Notes under the pieces: generated by a model
Databases searched by the model: none
The model's input: only the letters and a program-made list of their open reading frames with translations
Told to the model about the DNA's origin: nothing
Program-made: the position numbers and the translations under genes
Assembly (NCBI GenBank): GCA_023396625.1
Contig: JAEWVY010000145.1
Coordinates: forward strand, 1-15,620
Source: Pseudomonadota bacterium
GTDB taxonomy: Bacteria; Pseudomonadota; Gammaproteobacteria; Burkholderiales; Burkholderiaceae_C
Direction: 5' to 3'
Length of the DNA: 15,620 nt
Part shown: positions 1-7,431 of the stretch, piece by piece
How positions within the stretch are numbered: position 1 is the stretch's first letter
Layout: each line of letters begins with the position of its first letter

Positions 1-1371
1 GTGCTGGCTCAAGCCATCGTGCGCGAAGGCTCTAAGTACGTAGCCGCTGGTCTGAACCCCATGGATCTGAAACGCGGCATCGACAAGGCCGTTGCAGCCC
101 TGGTGGAAGAGCTGAAGAAGCAATCCAAGGCCACCACCACTTCCAAGGAAATCGCCCAAGTGGGTTCGATCTCCGCCAACTCCGACGAATCCGTGGGCAG
201 CATCATTGCTGAAGCCATGGACAAGGTGGGCAAGGAAGGCGTGATTACCGTGGAAGAAGGCAAGTCGCTGGCCAACGAACTGGATGTCGTGGAAGGCATG
301 CAATTCGACCGTGGCTACCTGTCGCCCTACTTCATCAACAACCCCGAAAAGCAAGCCGCGATTCTGGACAACCCCTTCGTGCTGCTGTTCGACAAGAAGA
401 TCAGCAACATCCGCGACCTGCTGCCTACCCTGGAGCAAGTGGCGAAGGCTGGCCGTCCTCTGCTGATCATTGCTGAAGATGTCGAAGGCGAAGCCCTGGC
501 AACTTTGGTGGTGAACACCATCCGCGGCATCCTGAAGGTGGTGGCTGTGAAAGCGCCTGGCTTCGGCGACCGCCGCAAGGCCATGCTGGAAGACATCGCC
601 ATCCTGACCGGCGGCAAGGTCATCGCTGAAGAAGTCGGCCTGACCCTCGAAAAAGTGACGCTGGCTGACCTCGGCCAAGCCAAGCGCATCGAAGTGGGCA
701 AGGAAAACACCATCATCATCGACGGCAACGGCGCGGCCGCTGACATCGAAGCCCGCGTCAAGCAGATCCGCGTGCAGATCGAGGAAGCCACCAGCGATTA
801 CGACCGCGAGAAGCTGCAAGAGCGCGTGGCCAAGCTGGCCGGCGGCGTGGCCGTGATCAAGGTCGGTGCCGCCACCGAAGTCGAGATGAAGGAAAAGAAG
901 GCCCGCGTGGAAGACGCGCTGCACGCCACCCGCGCTGCCGTGGAAGAAGGCATCGTGGCCGGCGGTGGTGTGGCGCTGCTGCGTGCCCGTCAGGCCGCTG
1001 GCGAGATCAAGGGTGACAACCATGACCAGGACGCCGGCATCAAGCTGGTGCTCAAGGCCATCGAAGCGCCCCTGCGTGAAATCGTGTTCAACGCCGGCGG
1101 CGAGCCGAGCGTGGTGGTGAACGCCGTGCTGGCCGGCAAGGGCAACCACGGTTTCAACGCCGCCAACGACACCTACGGCGACATGATCGAGATGGGCATT
1201 CTGGACCCGACCAAGGTGACCCGCACCGCGCTGCAAAATGCCGCGTCCGTCGCTTCGCTGATGCTGACGACCGAGTGCATGGTCGCCGAAGCACCGAAGG
1301 ACGAGGCACCGGCTGGCGGCATGCCTGGCGGTATGGGTGGCATGGGCGGAATGGGCGACATGGGCATGTAA
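1..1371 (+). CDS. groEL: 60 kDa chaperonin GroEL, 5'-truncated by window edge
   Basis: GroEL is the cytoplasmic chaperonin that folds proteins in an ATP-driven double heptameric ring with GroES. Position 1 is in frame but is not the true start: the GTG is an internal Val of the conserved TVLAQAI stretch. About 90 N-terminal residues, including the DGTTT nucleotide-binding motif, lie outside the window. The 456 visible residues cover the rest: the NPMDLKRGID segment (19-28), the apical domain (roughly 95-285), the chaperonin signature AAVEEGIVAGGG (312-323), the conserved EAPLREIV and GILDPTKVTR segments (355-362, 399-408), and the GGM-repeat tail ending in GDMGM. In the family the Asp near NHDQDAG (about 342) acts in ATP hydrolysis. 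No internal stop or frameshift is seen. A terminator follows at 1460-1494; groES is expected to the left, outside the window. Identity is essentially certain. Confidence 0.98.
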   Translation: MLAQAIVREGSKYVAAGLNPMDLKRGIDKAVAALVEELKKQSKATTTSKEIAQVGSISANSDESVGSIIAEAMDKVGKEGVITVEEGKSLANELDVVEGMQFDRGYLSPYFINNPEKQAAILDNPFVLLFDKKISNIRDLLPTLEQVAKAGRPLLIIAEDVEGEALATLVVNTIRGILKVVAVKAPGFGDRRKAMLEDIAILTGGKVIAEEVGLTLEKVTLADLGQAKRIEVGKENTIIIDGNGAAADIEARVKQIRVQIEEATSDYDREKLQERVAKLAGGVAVIKVGAATEVEMKEKKARVEDALHATRAAVEEGIVAGGGVALLRARQAAGEIKGDNHDQDAGIKLVLKAIEAPLREIVFNAGGEPSVVVNAVLAGKGNHGFNAANDTYGDMIEMGILDPTKVTRTALQNAASVASLMLTTECMVAEAPKDEAPAGGMPGGMGGMGGMGDMGM

Positions 1372-1459
1372 GCCCGCGTCGGGCCTGAGCGCGAGTTCGG
1401 GCCTATCCCGCCAGGGTCGACGGCGCCTTCACCGGCGCGCCGCTTGCCCCGGAACCGAC

Positions 1460-1494
1460 AAACCCCGCAAGGCCAGCGAGCCCTGCGGGGTTTT
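1460..1494 (+). terminator. Intrinsic terminator downstream of groEL
   Basis: A ten-base GC-rich stem, AAACCCCGCA pairing with TGCGGGGTTT, is followed by a T-rich stretch (GTTTTCATTT). Inner G-C pairs extend the stem after one mismatch. It begins 88 bp after the groEL stop. It lies between convergent genes and could also slow minus-strand transcription leaving pgi, but the T-run in that direction is poorer. Confidence 0.85.
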
Positions 1495-1498
1495 CATT

Positions 1499-1528
1499 TG
1501 GTCATTTATTTATAGCAAACAATGACCA
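1499..1528. repeat. 8-bp inverted repeat with 14-bp AT-rich spacer
   Basis: TGGTCATT at 1499-1506 is perfectly repeated inverted as AATGACCA at 1521-1528. The spacer is AT-rich and holds ATAGCAAAC. It sits in the convergent groEL/pgi gap, just past the groEL terminator and 24 bp beyond the pgi stop. It has no T-run in either direction, so it is not a classic terminator. It may be a 3'-end stabilising hairpin for the tal-pgi message or a protein-binding site; neither is shown. Confidence 0.6.
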
Positions 1529-1552
1529 CCTCATGCTGGATAGTGGCTGTTT

Positions 1553-3148
1553 TTACTTAAAATCCTGGCGCAACAGGCGCAGCAACCCCGCCGTGGCGGG
1601 GTCGAGTCCTTCCGCATCGCCGCTGGCCAGGCGAGGCACCAGATCCTGTGCCAGTTGCTTGCCCAGTTCCACGCCCCACTGGTCGAAACTGTCGATCCCC
1701 CAGAGCGAGCCCGTGACAAACACCCGGTGTTCCTGCAGCGCGATCAACGACCCCAGGCTGGCGGGCGACAGTTCGTCGAGCAAGAGAAAGCTGCTGGGGC
1801 GGTTGCCGGGAAAATCCTTGCATCCCCCGCCGTTCGTGCGGCCCAGCATCAGGGCGCGGGCCTGGGCCAGCGCACTGGCCAGCAGCAGCGCGTGATGACC
1901 TGGCAAACCATGCCGCGCCCGGGCGACGGCGATGAACTCCACCGGCACAATGTCCGTGCCCTGGTGCAGCATCTGGAAAAACGCGTGCTGCCCATCCGTG
2001 CCTGCCTCACCCCACACCACCGGCGCGCTGGCCACGGCCACGGGCCGTCCCTGCAGGTCCACCCGCTTGCCGTTGCTCTCCATCTCCAGCTGCTGCAGAT
2101 AGGCCGGAAGCCGCCGCAGGTGGTGGTGATAGGGGGCGACGCAGCGGCTGGCAAAGCCGTGAAAGTTGCGGTGCCACACGTCCAGCAAGCCCAGTCGCAC
2201 CGGCAGGTTCTCGGCCAGCGGCGCGGTCTGGAAATGGCGGTCCATGGCGTGGGCGCCGGCAAGGAATTCGCGAAAGCGCGCCGGGCCGATGGCAATCGCC
2301 AGCGGCAGGCCGATGGCCGACCAGACCGAATAGCGCCCTCCCACCCAGTCGCGAAAACCGAAGGTCGTGCGAATGCCGAACGCATGCGCCGCCTCGGGCT
2401 GAGCGGTCAGGCCGACAAAGTGCCGCGCCACGTCCGTCCCCCCTCCGGCTTCGAACCAATGCCTGGCCGACCGCGCGTTGGTCATGGTCTCCAAGGTGGT
2501 GAACGTCTTGGACGCGATCAGGAACAGCGTGTTTTCCGGCCGCAGCGGGCGCAGGGTATCCGCCAGCGCATGGCCATCGACGTTGCTCACGAAATGCAGG
2601 CGCTTGCCAGCGCTGGCGTAGGCGCCCAGCGCCTCCACCGCCATGCGCGGCCCGAGGTCCGATCCACCGATGCCGATGTTCACCACATCGGTGATCCGCG
2701 CATCCTCGCGCACGCGCGCCGCAAACGCCAGCATCGATTCCCGCGTGGCGTGCACCTCGGCCAGCTCGGCGGCCAGCCCATCGGCCACGACGTGGTCCGG
2801 CGCGTCGCGTGGAACCCGCAGCAGGACGTGCAGCGCGGCGCGCTCTTCGGTGAGATTGATCCGCTCCCCGGCGAACATCGCGTCGCGGTGAGCTTCGACG
2901 CCGCATTCGAGCGCCAGCTCCAGCAGCAGCGTCCACGCCTGCCGGTCGGCCAAGCCGCGCGACAGGTCGGCGAAGAGCCCGGGAGCCGGCTGGCTCAGGT
3001 GTTCGAACCGGTCCGGATCATCGGCGAAGGCCTGCCGCAAGTCGAACGTGGCGCCGCACGCGCGGTAATGGCTGGCCAGCCGCTGCCAGGCCACCGTCTG
3101 GTCGCAGCGGGGGCGGTTGCGCCAGTCGCCTTCCTGGAGGACCGGCAT
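1553..3148 (-). CDS. pgi: Glucose-6-phosphate isomerase
   Basis: This cytoplasmic enzyme interconverts glucose-6-phosphate and fructose-6-phosphate. The 531 residues match the usual bacterial length. The two SIS-fold halves are clear: sugar-phosphate site GIGGSDLGP (159-167), VSNVDG (187-192) and SKTFTTLET (213-221). Both family signatures are intact: DWVGGRYSVWSAIG (267-280) and the C-terminal block around SFDQWGVELGK (487-497). By comparison with known enzymes, the catalytic residues should be Glu381 (in WGEAGTDGQHAFF), His413 and Lys497. The reading frame is open to 3271, but that extension lies inside tal. I chose the ATG at 3148, which comes one base after the tal stop (TGA-C-ATG), because the protein then begins at a normal position and the spacing suggests translational coupling. 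There is no strong ribosome binding site. It is the last gene of the minus-strand run with tal and the AfuABC-like transporter. Confidence 0.97.
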   Translation of the reverse strand: MPVLQEGDWRNRPRCDQTVAWQRLASHYRACGATFDLRQAFADDPDRFEHLSQPAPGLFADLSRGLADRQAWTLLLELALECGVEAHRDAMFAGERINLTEERAALHVLLRVPRDAPDHVVADGLAAELAEVHATRESMLAFAARVREDARITDVVNIGIGGSDLGPRMAVEALGAYASAGKRLHFVSNVDGHALADTLRPLRPENTLFLIASKTFTTLETMTNARSARHWFEAGGGTDVARHFVGLTAQPEAAHAFGIRTTFGFRDWVGGRYSVWSAIGLPLAIAIGPARFREFLAGAHAMDRHFQTAPLAENLPVRLGLLDVWHRNFHGFASRCVAPYHHHLRRLPAYLQQLEMESNGKRVDLQGRPVAVASAPVVWGEAGTDGQHAFFQMLHQGTDIVPVEFIAVARARHGLPGHHALLLASALAQARALMLGRTNGGGCKDFPGNRPSSFLLLDELSPASLGSLIALQEHRVFVTGSLWGIDSFDQWGVELGKQLAQDLVPRLASGDAEGLDPATAGLLRLLRQDFK

Positions 3149-3149
3149 G

Positions 3150-4097
3150 TCAGGCGGCCTGCACCAACGCGTCGAGCCGGCGCGTGTCTTCGCAGAAGGC
3201 ACGGATGCCTTCGGCCAGTTTTTCCACGGCCATGGCGTCCTCGTTGAGGGCGAAGCGGAAACCCGCCTCATCGAAATGCTGCTCGACCTCGTCCATGGCG
3301 CCGGCCGTGGCCGAATCGAGCGCTCGCTCGAGAGGCGCCACGGAACTCGCGAGACGGCCCAGCAGTTCCGGGCTGATGGTCAGCAGGTCGCAACCCGCGA
3401 GCGCCACGATCTGGCCGGGGTGCCGAAAGCTCGCGCCCATGACTTCCGTGCCGATGCCGTGGCGCCGGTAGTAGTTCCAGATCCGGCGCACCGAAGCGAC
3501 CCCCGGATCGTTCGCCCCCGCATGGGCGGCCTCGTCCCAGGTCGCCCCCGCAGCCTTCTTGTGCCAGTCGTAGATGCGTCCGACAAAGGGCGACACGAGC
3601 TGGACCTTCGCGTCACCACAGGCCACGGCCTGGCAAAAAGAGAACAGCAGGGTGAGGTTGGTGCGGATACCTTCGCGCTCGAGCTGCACCGCCGCGGCAA
3701 TGCCCTCCCAGGTGGCGGCAATCTTGATCAGCACCCGCTCGGGGGCCACGCCATCGGCGCGGTACAGCGCCGCCAGGCGCCGGGCGCGGGCGACGGTGGC
3801 CGCCGTGTCGAAACTCAGCCGCGCGTCGACTTCGGTGGACACTCGCCCGGGAATCAGCGCGAGAATCTCGCAGCCGAAGCGCACAAGAAGGCGGTCCTGG
3901 ATCTCGTCCAGCGGCGCCCCTCGGTGCCGGGCCACGGTGTCGGCCAGCAGCGGCGCGTACTCGGGCTTTTGCACCGCCTTGAGAATCAGGGAAGGATTGG
4001 TGGTGGCATCCCGCGGCTGGTATTGGGCCAGTTGGTGAAAATCGCCAGTATCCGCCACGACGGTGGTGAACCGCTTGAGTGCGTCGAGTTGGTTCAT
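3150..4097 (-). CDS. tal: Transaldolase (TalB type)
   Basis: Transaldolase of the non-oxidative pentose phosphate pathway moves a dihydroxyacetone unit between sedoheptulose-7-phosphate and glyceraldehyde-3-phosphate, giving erythrose-4-phosphate and fructose-6-phosphate. The 315 residues match the roughly 317 of E. coli TalB, the classical subfamily. Visible active-site elements are Asp16 (VADTGDF), DATTNPSLI (30-38, with Asn34), Glu89 (VSTEVDARLS) and the Schiff-base Lys125 in RVLIKIAATWEG. The first three correspond to Asp17, Asn35 and Glu96 of TalB, and Lys125 to Lys132. The TRNL-like region appears as IRTNLTLLFS (144-153). The start at 4097 gives a canonical N terminus (MNQLDALKRFTTVVADTGDF). 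Its ribosome binding site is weak. It lies 29 bp after the transporter ATPase gene and one base before pgi, whose substrate fructose-6-phosphate it produces. Confidence 0.97.
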   Translation of the reverse strand: MNQLDALKRFTTVVADTGDFHQLAQYQPRDATTNPSLILKAVQKPEYAPLLADTVARHRGAPLDEIQDRLLVRFGCEILALIPGRVSTEVDARLSFDTAATVARARRLAALYRADGVAPERVLIKIAATWEGIAAAVQLEREGIRTNLTLLFSFCQAVACGDAKVQLVSPFVGRIYDWHKKAAGATWDEAAHAGANDPGVASVRRIWNYYRRHGIGTEVMGASFRHPGQIVALAGCDLLTISPELLGRLASSVAPLERALDSATAGAMDEVEQHFDEAGFRFALNEDAMAVEKLAEGIRAFCEDTRRLDALVQAA

Positions 4098-4126
4098 GCC
4101 GCCATTATCCCGTCTCGGCCCAGGCC

Positions 4127-5182
4127 TCAGAACGAGGTCAGAACCGAGACACCATGGGCTCCCAGGCCCAGCACCACCTCATCCCCCACGCTCAGAAGGT
4201 CGTCCAGATCGGACGACACCACGAAAATCGGCCCCAGCGCGGTCTCGAAACTGTATTCGAGCACGGCGCCCAGGTAGGCCGTCTTGCACAAGGTCGCCGG
4301 CAACCCCGCTCCGGCACGCGCAACGCGCCAGGCCTCGGGGCGCACGGCCACCCGGACCGGCCCCGGGCGCACCGGTTCCCGGGGCGTGATCTCCAGAGGG
4401 CCGAGCGTCACCCGGCCGTCATCGCGCACCTGGGCCGGAAAAAGCAGCGCCTCACCCATGAAACCCGCCACGAAAGGCGTCTGGGGCGCCTCGTACAGGG
4501 TTTTCGGCGGGCCTGCCTGGGCGATGAGCCCCTGGTCCATCACGATGATCTGGTCGCTCACCGCCATGGCCTCGCCCTGGTCGTGGGTGACGTAAGCCAC
4601 CGTCAGGCCCAGTCGCTGCTGAAGCGCGCGGATTTCCTCGCGCATCTCGCGCCGTAGCCGGGCATCGAGGTTGGACAGGGGTTCATCGAACAGCAACACC
4701 TCGGGCTCCAGCACCAGAGCACGCGCCAGGGCCACGCGCTGTTGTTGCCCGCCCGAGAGCTCGCTGGGCCAGCGGTCCTCCAGGCCCACCAGCCCGACAC
4801 TCCGCAAGGCCTCCACGGCCTTCTCCCTGGCGAGACGCGCCGGCTGGCCGGACATGCGCAGGCCGTACATCACATTTCCCGCCACCGTCATGTGCGGAAA
4901 CAGCGCGTAGCTCTGGAACATCATGCTCACATTGCGCTGGGCCGGCCCCAGGGTGGTCACTTCGCGGCCCGCAATGAAAATCTGTCCCGAACTCGGCGAC
5001 TCCAGCCCCGCGATCATCCGCAGCGTCGTCGTCTTGCCGCAGCCCGATGGCCCCAGGATGGTGGTCAGCGTCCCCTTGGGCACCACGAAACTGATCCCCT
5101 TGACCGCCAGTGGCGCGCGCGGGTCCGCGCCGTAGCGCTTGGCGACTTGGCGGAACTCGATGCCCGCGGTGCTTGGATTCAT
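4127..5182 (-). CDS. ABC transporter ATP-binding protein, FbpC/AfuC type
   Basis: This is the ATPase of an importer, working at the inner face of the cytoplasmic membrane with the permease encoded just upstream. All nucleotide-binding motifs are intact: Walker A GPSGCGKTT (44-52), Q-loop Gln90 (MMFQSYALFPHMTV), signature LSGGQQQR (142-149), Walker B VLLFDEP with Glu167, and switch His200 (VTHDQGEAMA). A C-terminal TOBE-like region (about 245-350) follows, with the conserved VAVRPEAW segment. This is the CUT2-unlike, MalK/PotA/FbpC style of ATPase. The length (351) is normal. The ATG at 5182 has a GGAG about nine bases upstream. The gap from the permease stop is 17-18 bp. Substrate cannot be told from the ATPase; automated tools would probably say iron(III), spermidine/putrescine or 2-aminoethylphosphonate. 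The context with tal and pgi favours the AfuC reading (sugar phosphates), as inference. Confidence 0.93.
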   Translation of the reverse strand: MNPSTAGIEFRQVAKRYGADPRAPLAVKGISFVVPKGTLTTILGPSGCGKTTTLRMIAGLESPSSGQIFIAGREVTTLGPAQRNVSMMFQSYALFPHMTVAGNVMYGLRMSGQPARLAREKAVEALRSVGLVGLEDRWPSELSGGQQQRVALARALVLEPEVLLFDEPLSNLDARLRREMREEIRALQQRLGLTVAYVTHDQGEAMAVSDQIIVMDQGLIAQAGPPKTLYEAPQTPFVAGFMGEALLFPAQVRDDGRVTLGPLEITPREPVRPGPVRVAVRPEAWRVARAGAGLPATLCKTAYLGAVLEYSFETALGPIFVVSSDLDDLLSVGDEVVLGLGAHGVSVLTSF

Positions 5183-5200
5183 GAGAGCTGCTCCGGAAAT

Positions 5201-7417
5201 TCAGGGCTGCGCCACGGGAGGCACGGCCGGCGCCGCCGCGCGCCGGCCCAGTGCCCGCTCCCCCACCAGCCATTGGATCAGGGCAACGGCCGCGGACATC
5301 AGCGCGATCAGCACGGTGCAGTAGGCCAGCGCCACCCCATAGTCGCCGTTGCCCACCCGGCCGATGATGTACGTGGTGGCCAACTCATATTCCGCCGTCA
5401 CCAGAAAGATCACCGCGCTCACCGTGGTGATCGCCCGCACGAAGCTGTAGGCCAGCGCAGCCACGAGGGCGGGCTTGAGCAAGGGCAGCACCACGTGACG
5501 CAGGGTCTGCAGGCTGCCGGCATGCAGCATCAGCGACGCCTCGTCGAGCGACCGGTCAAGCTGCTTGAACGCGGCCGACCCGGCACGGACACCCACTGGC
5601 AAATTGCGAAAAACGAAACACAGCACAATGATCAGCCCCGTGCCCGTCAATTCCAGCGGGGGCACATTGAACGCCAGGATGTAGCTCACCCCCAGCACCG
5701 TGCCCGGGATCGCAAACGCGAGCAGGGCCGAAAACTCGAAGCCCGCCTGACCCCTGAATTCGGTGCGAGCCAGCAGCCAGGCGATGGCCAGGCCCAGCAA
5801 GGCGGTCAAGGGCGCGGCCAGTGCCGCCAGCTCGACGGTGGTGAAGAAGGAATTCCACGCCGTACCGGACCAGACCCAGCCAAAGTCCCCCCATTCCACG
5901 GCAAAGGCCGTATGGAAATGGCGCAGGGTCGGCGTGTAGTCGCGCCCCCAGGTCTGGACGAAGCCCCCGGCCAGGGCAAACAGGTAGACCACCAAGGTAA
6001 ACACCATCCAGGGCCAGGTCACCACGTACACCAGCGCCCGGATCCGGGGCGGCAGGGGCAGGGCGACGCCCGCGTCCCCCTTGCCCGACACCGTGGTGAA
6101 GCCCTGGCGCCCCAGCACGCCACGCTGCACGGCAAACACGGCCAGCGCAAACAGGCTCAACACCCAGGCCAGGGACGCCGCCCGACCGGGGTCATATTGG
6201 GCGCCCACGATGGCAAAGAATATCTCTGTCGAGAGCACGGCGAACTGCCCCCCGACCACGATGGGATTGCCGAAATCGGCCATGCTTTCGATGAACCCCG
6301 CCAAGAAGGCGTTGGCCAGCCCGGGCTTGAGCAACGGCAGCGTGACCGTCATGAAAGTTTGCAGAGGACTGGCCCGCAAGGTCTGCGCGGCCTCCTCCAG
6401 GCTGGGCGAAACCCCTTGCACCACGCCCCGCATGATCATGAAGGCAATGGGGGCGAAGGCAAACGTCTGCGCCAGCCAGACACCGAACCCGCCATAAAAC
6501 CAGCGCGTCGGCACAATGCCGAAGGCGTATTCCAGCCATTGATTGACGACCCCCGCCCGCCCGAACAGAAGAATCAGCCCCAGCCCCACGACGAACGGCG
6601 GCGTGATGATCGGCAACAGGGCCAGGATGTTCAGCGGCTTGCGGTAGCGGCGCGACGCCCGCTCGGCGGCCAAGGCCATCAGGGTGCCGAGCACGGTGGT
6701 GCTGGCCGCCGTCATGACCCCGAGACCCAGGGTATTCCAGGCGACGCCGCAGGATGATCCGCCGGTCAGGCAGCCCAACCCGAAAATGCGCGCCTGCGCG
6801 ACCCGCTCCCACAGCGCCACGACAGCGAACGTGCCGTCCTCGTGATAGAACGCCGCGCTCAATGCCTTGAGCACAGGGAACACAATGAACAGGGCCAGCA
6901 GGCTGCCACAACCCACCACCATCGACGCCACGAAGCCGTCCCCCCGGAAAGCCCCCCGCCGGGCCAGCCCCAGGGACAACACCACCAACAAGGCGGTGAG
7001 CACCACGAAGGCGCCCCAACCCATGCCCGGCTGACCCGCGGACAGCGCGCCCCAGACCGTGGCCCAGGACGCCATCGTCCAGCCCTGCGGCCCGATCGCG
7101 AAACCGCTCGACCACACGCCGGCCAAGCCAAGCCCTCCGCCGGCGATCAGCCAGGCGCCCTGCCGCGGCCCCAACGGCCGCGTCGCGCCGAATGTTGCGA
7201 GGGCCAGGCCCAGAAAAGCGGACCACAGCCACGGCCGGCCGAGCCCCGCCGCCTGCCACAGGCCACTCCCGGCCACCGGATCGCCGAAGACCCGGCCCAC
7301 GGCCCACAGGCCCAGCCCGTCCTGCTGGACATACCAAGGCAGCAGCACGAAGCCCACCCAGCCCAGGCCCCCCCAGGCGCGCAACGCGCGCCGGGCCGCA
7401 CGGACAGCCCGATCCAT
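5201..7417 (-). CDS. Fused two-domain ABC transporter permease, AfuB/FbpB type
   Basis: This inner-membrane protein of 738 residues forms the channel of the importer. Two BPD_transp_1 permease modules are fused in one chain. Each carries an EAA-type loop that contacts the ATPase: SLEEAAQTLRASPLQTF (339-355, then LPLLKPGL) and SLDEASLMLHAGSLQTL (623-639, then LPLLKPAL). The two loops are clearly internal duplicates. Before the first module there is an N-terminal extension of about 160 residues with several hydrophobic segments (about 17-30, 62-78, 88-103, 133-151). The frame stays open to 7642 but overlaps the binding-protein gene. I prefer the ATG at 7417, 14 bp after that gene's stop. The GAGGG before it abuts the ATG too closely for an ideal ribosome binding site, so a GTG at 7429 is possible. 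The C terminus is a short Ala/Pro tail. Function as a permease is secure; the substrate is inferred. Confidence 0.92.
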   Translation of the reverse strand: MDRAVRAARRALRAWGGLGWVGFVLLPWYVQQDGLGLWAVGRVFGDPVAGSGLWQAAGLGRPWLWSAFLGLALATFGATRPLGPRQGAWLIAGGGLGLAGVWSSGFAIGPQGWTMASWATVWGALSAGQPGMGWGAFVVLTALLVVLSLGLARRGAFRGDGFVASMVVGCGSLLALFIVFPVLKALSAAFYHEDGTFAVVALWERVAQARIFGLGCLTGGSSCGVAWNTLGLGVMTAASTTVLGTLMALAAERASRRYRKPLNILALLPIITPPFVVGLGLILLFGRAGVVNQWLEYAFGIVPTRWFYGGFGVWLAQTFAFAPIAFMIMRGVVQGVSPSLEEAAQTLRASPLQTFMTVTLPLLKPGLANAFLAGFIESMADFGNPIVVGGQFAVLSTEIFFAIVGAQYDPGRAASLAWVLSLFALAVFAVQRGVLGRQGFTTVSGKGDAGVALPLPPRIRALVYVVTWPWMVFTLVVYLFALAGGFVQTWGRDYTPTLRHFHTAFAVEWGDFGWVWSGTAWNSFFTTVELAALAAPLTALLGLAIAWLLARTEFRGQAGFEFSALLAFAIPGTVLGVSYILAFNVPPLELTGTGLIIVLCFVFRNLPVGVRAGSAAFKQLDRSLDEASLMLHAGSLQTLRHVVLPLLKPALVAALAYSFVRAITTVSAVIFLVTAEYELATTYIIGRVGNGDYGVALAYCTVLIALMSAAVALIQWLVGERALGRRAAAPAVPPVAQP

Positions 7418-7431
7418 CCCTCGCGCCACGG

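Noticed and set aside
1..3. GTG at position 1 as a start codon for groEL
   Set aside because: It is the internal Val of the conserved TVLAQAI stretch; the gene is cut by the window edge.
1460..1494. The groEL terminator as the main terminator of the pgi message
   Set aside because: In the minus direction the stem is followed only by TTTGTCGG, a poor T-run, so it is assigned to groEL.
1655..3247. Plus-strand open frame of 530 codons opposite pgi
   Set aside because: The minus strand encodes a complete glucose-6-phosphate isomerase with both signatures; this is its shadow.
4742..6757. Very long open frame (671 codons) on the plus strand opposite the ATPase and permease genes
   Set aside because: It is antisense to two genes with intact family motifs, and its translation is low-complexity, rich in Gln, Gly, His and Arg. 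It is a high-GC shadow frame.
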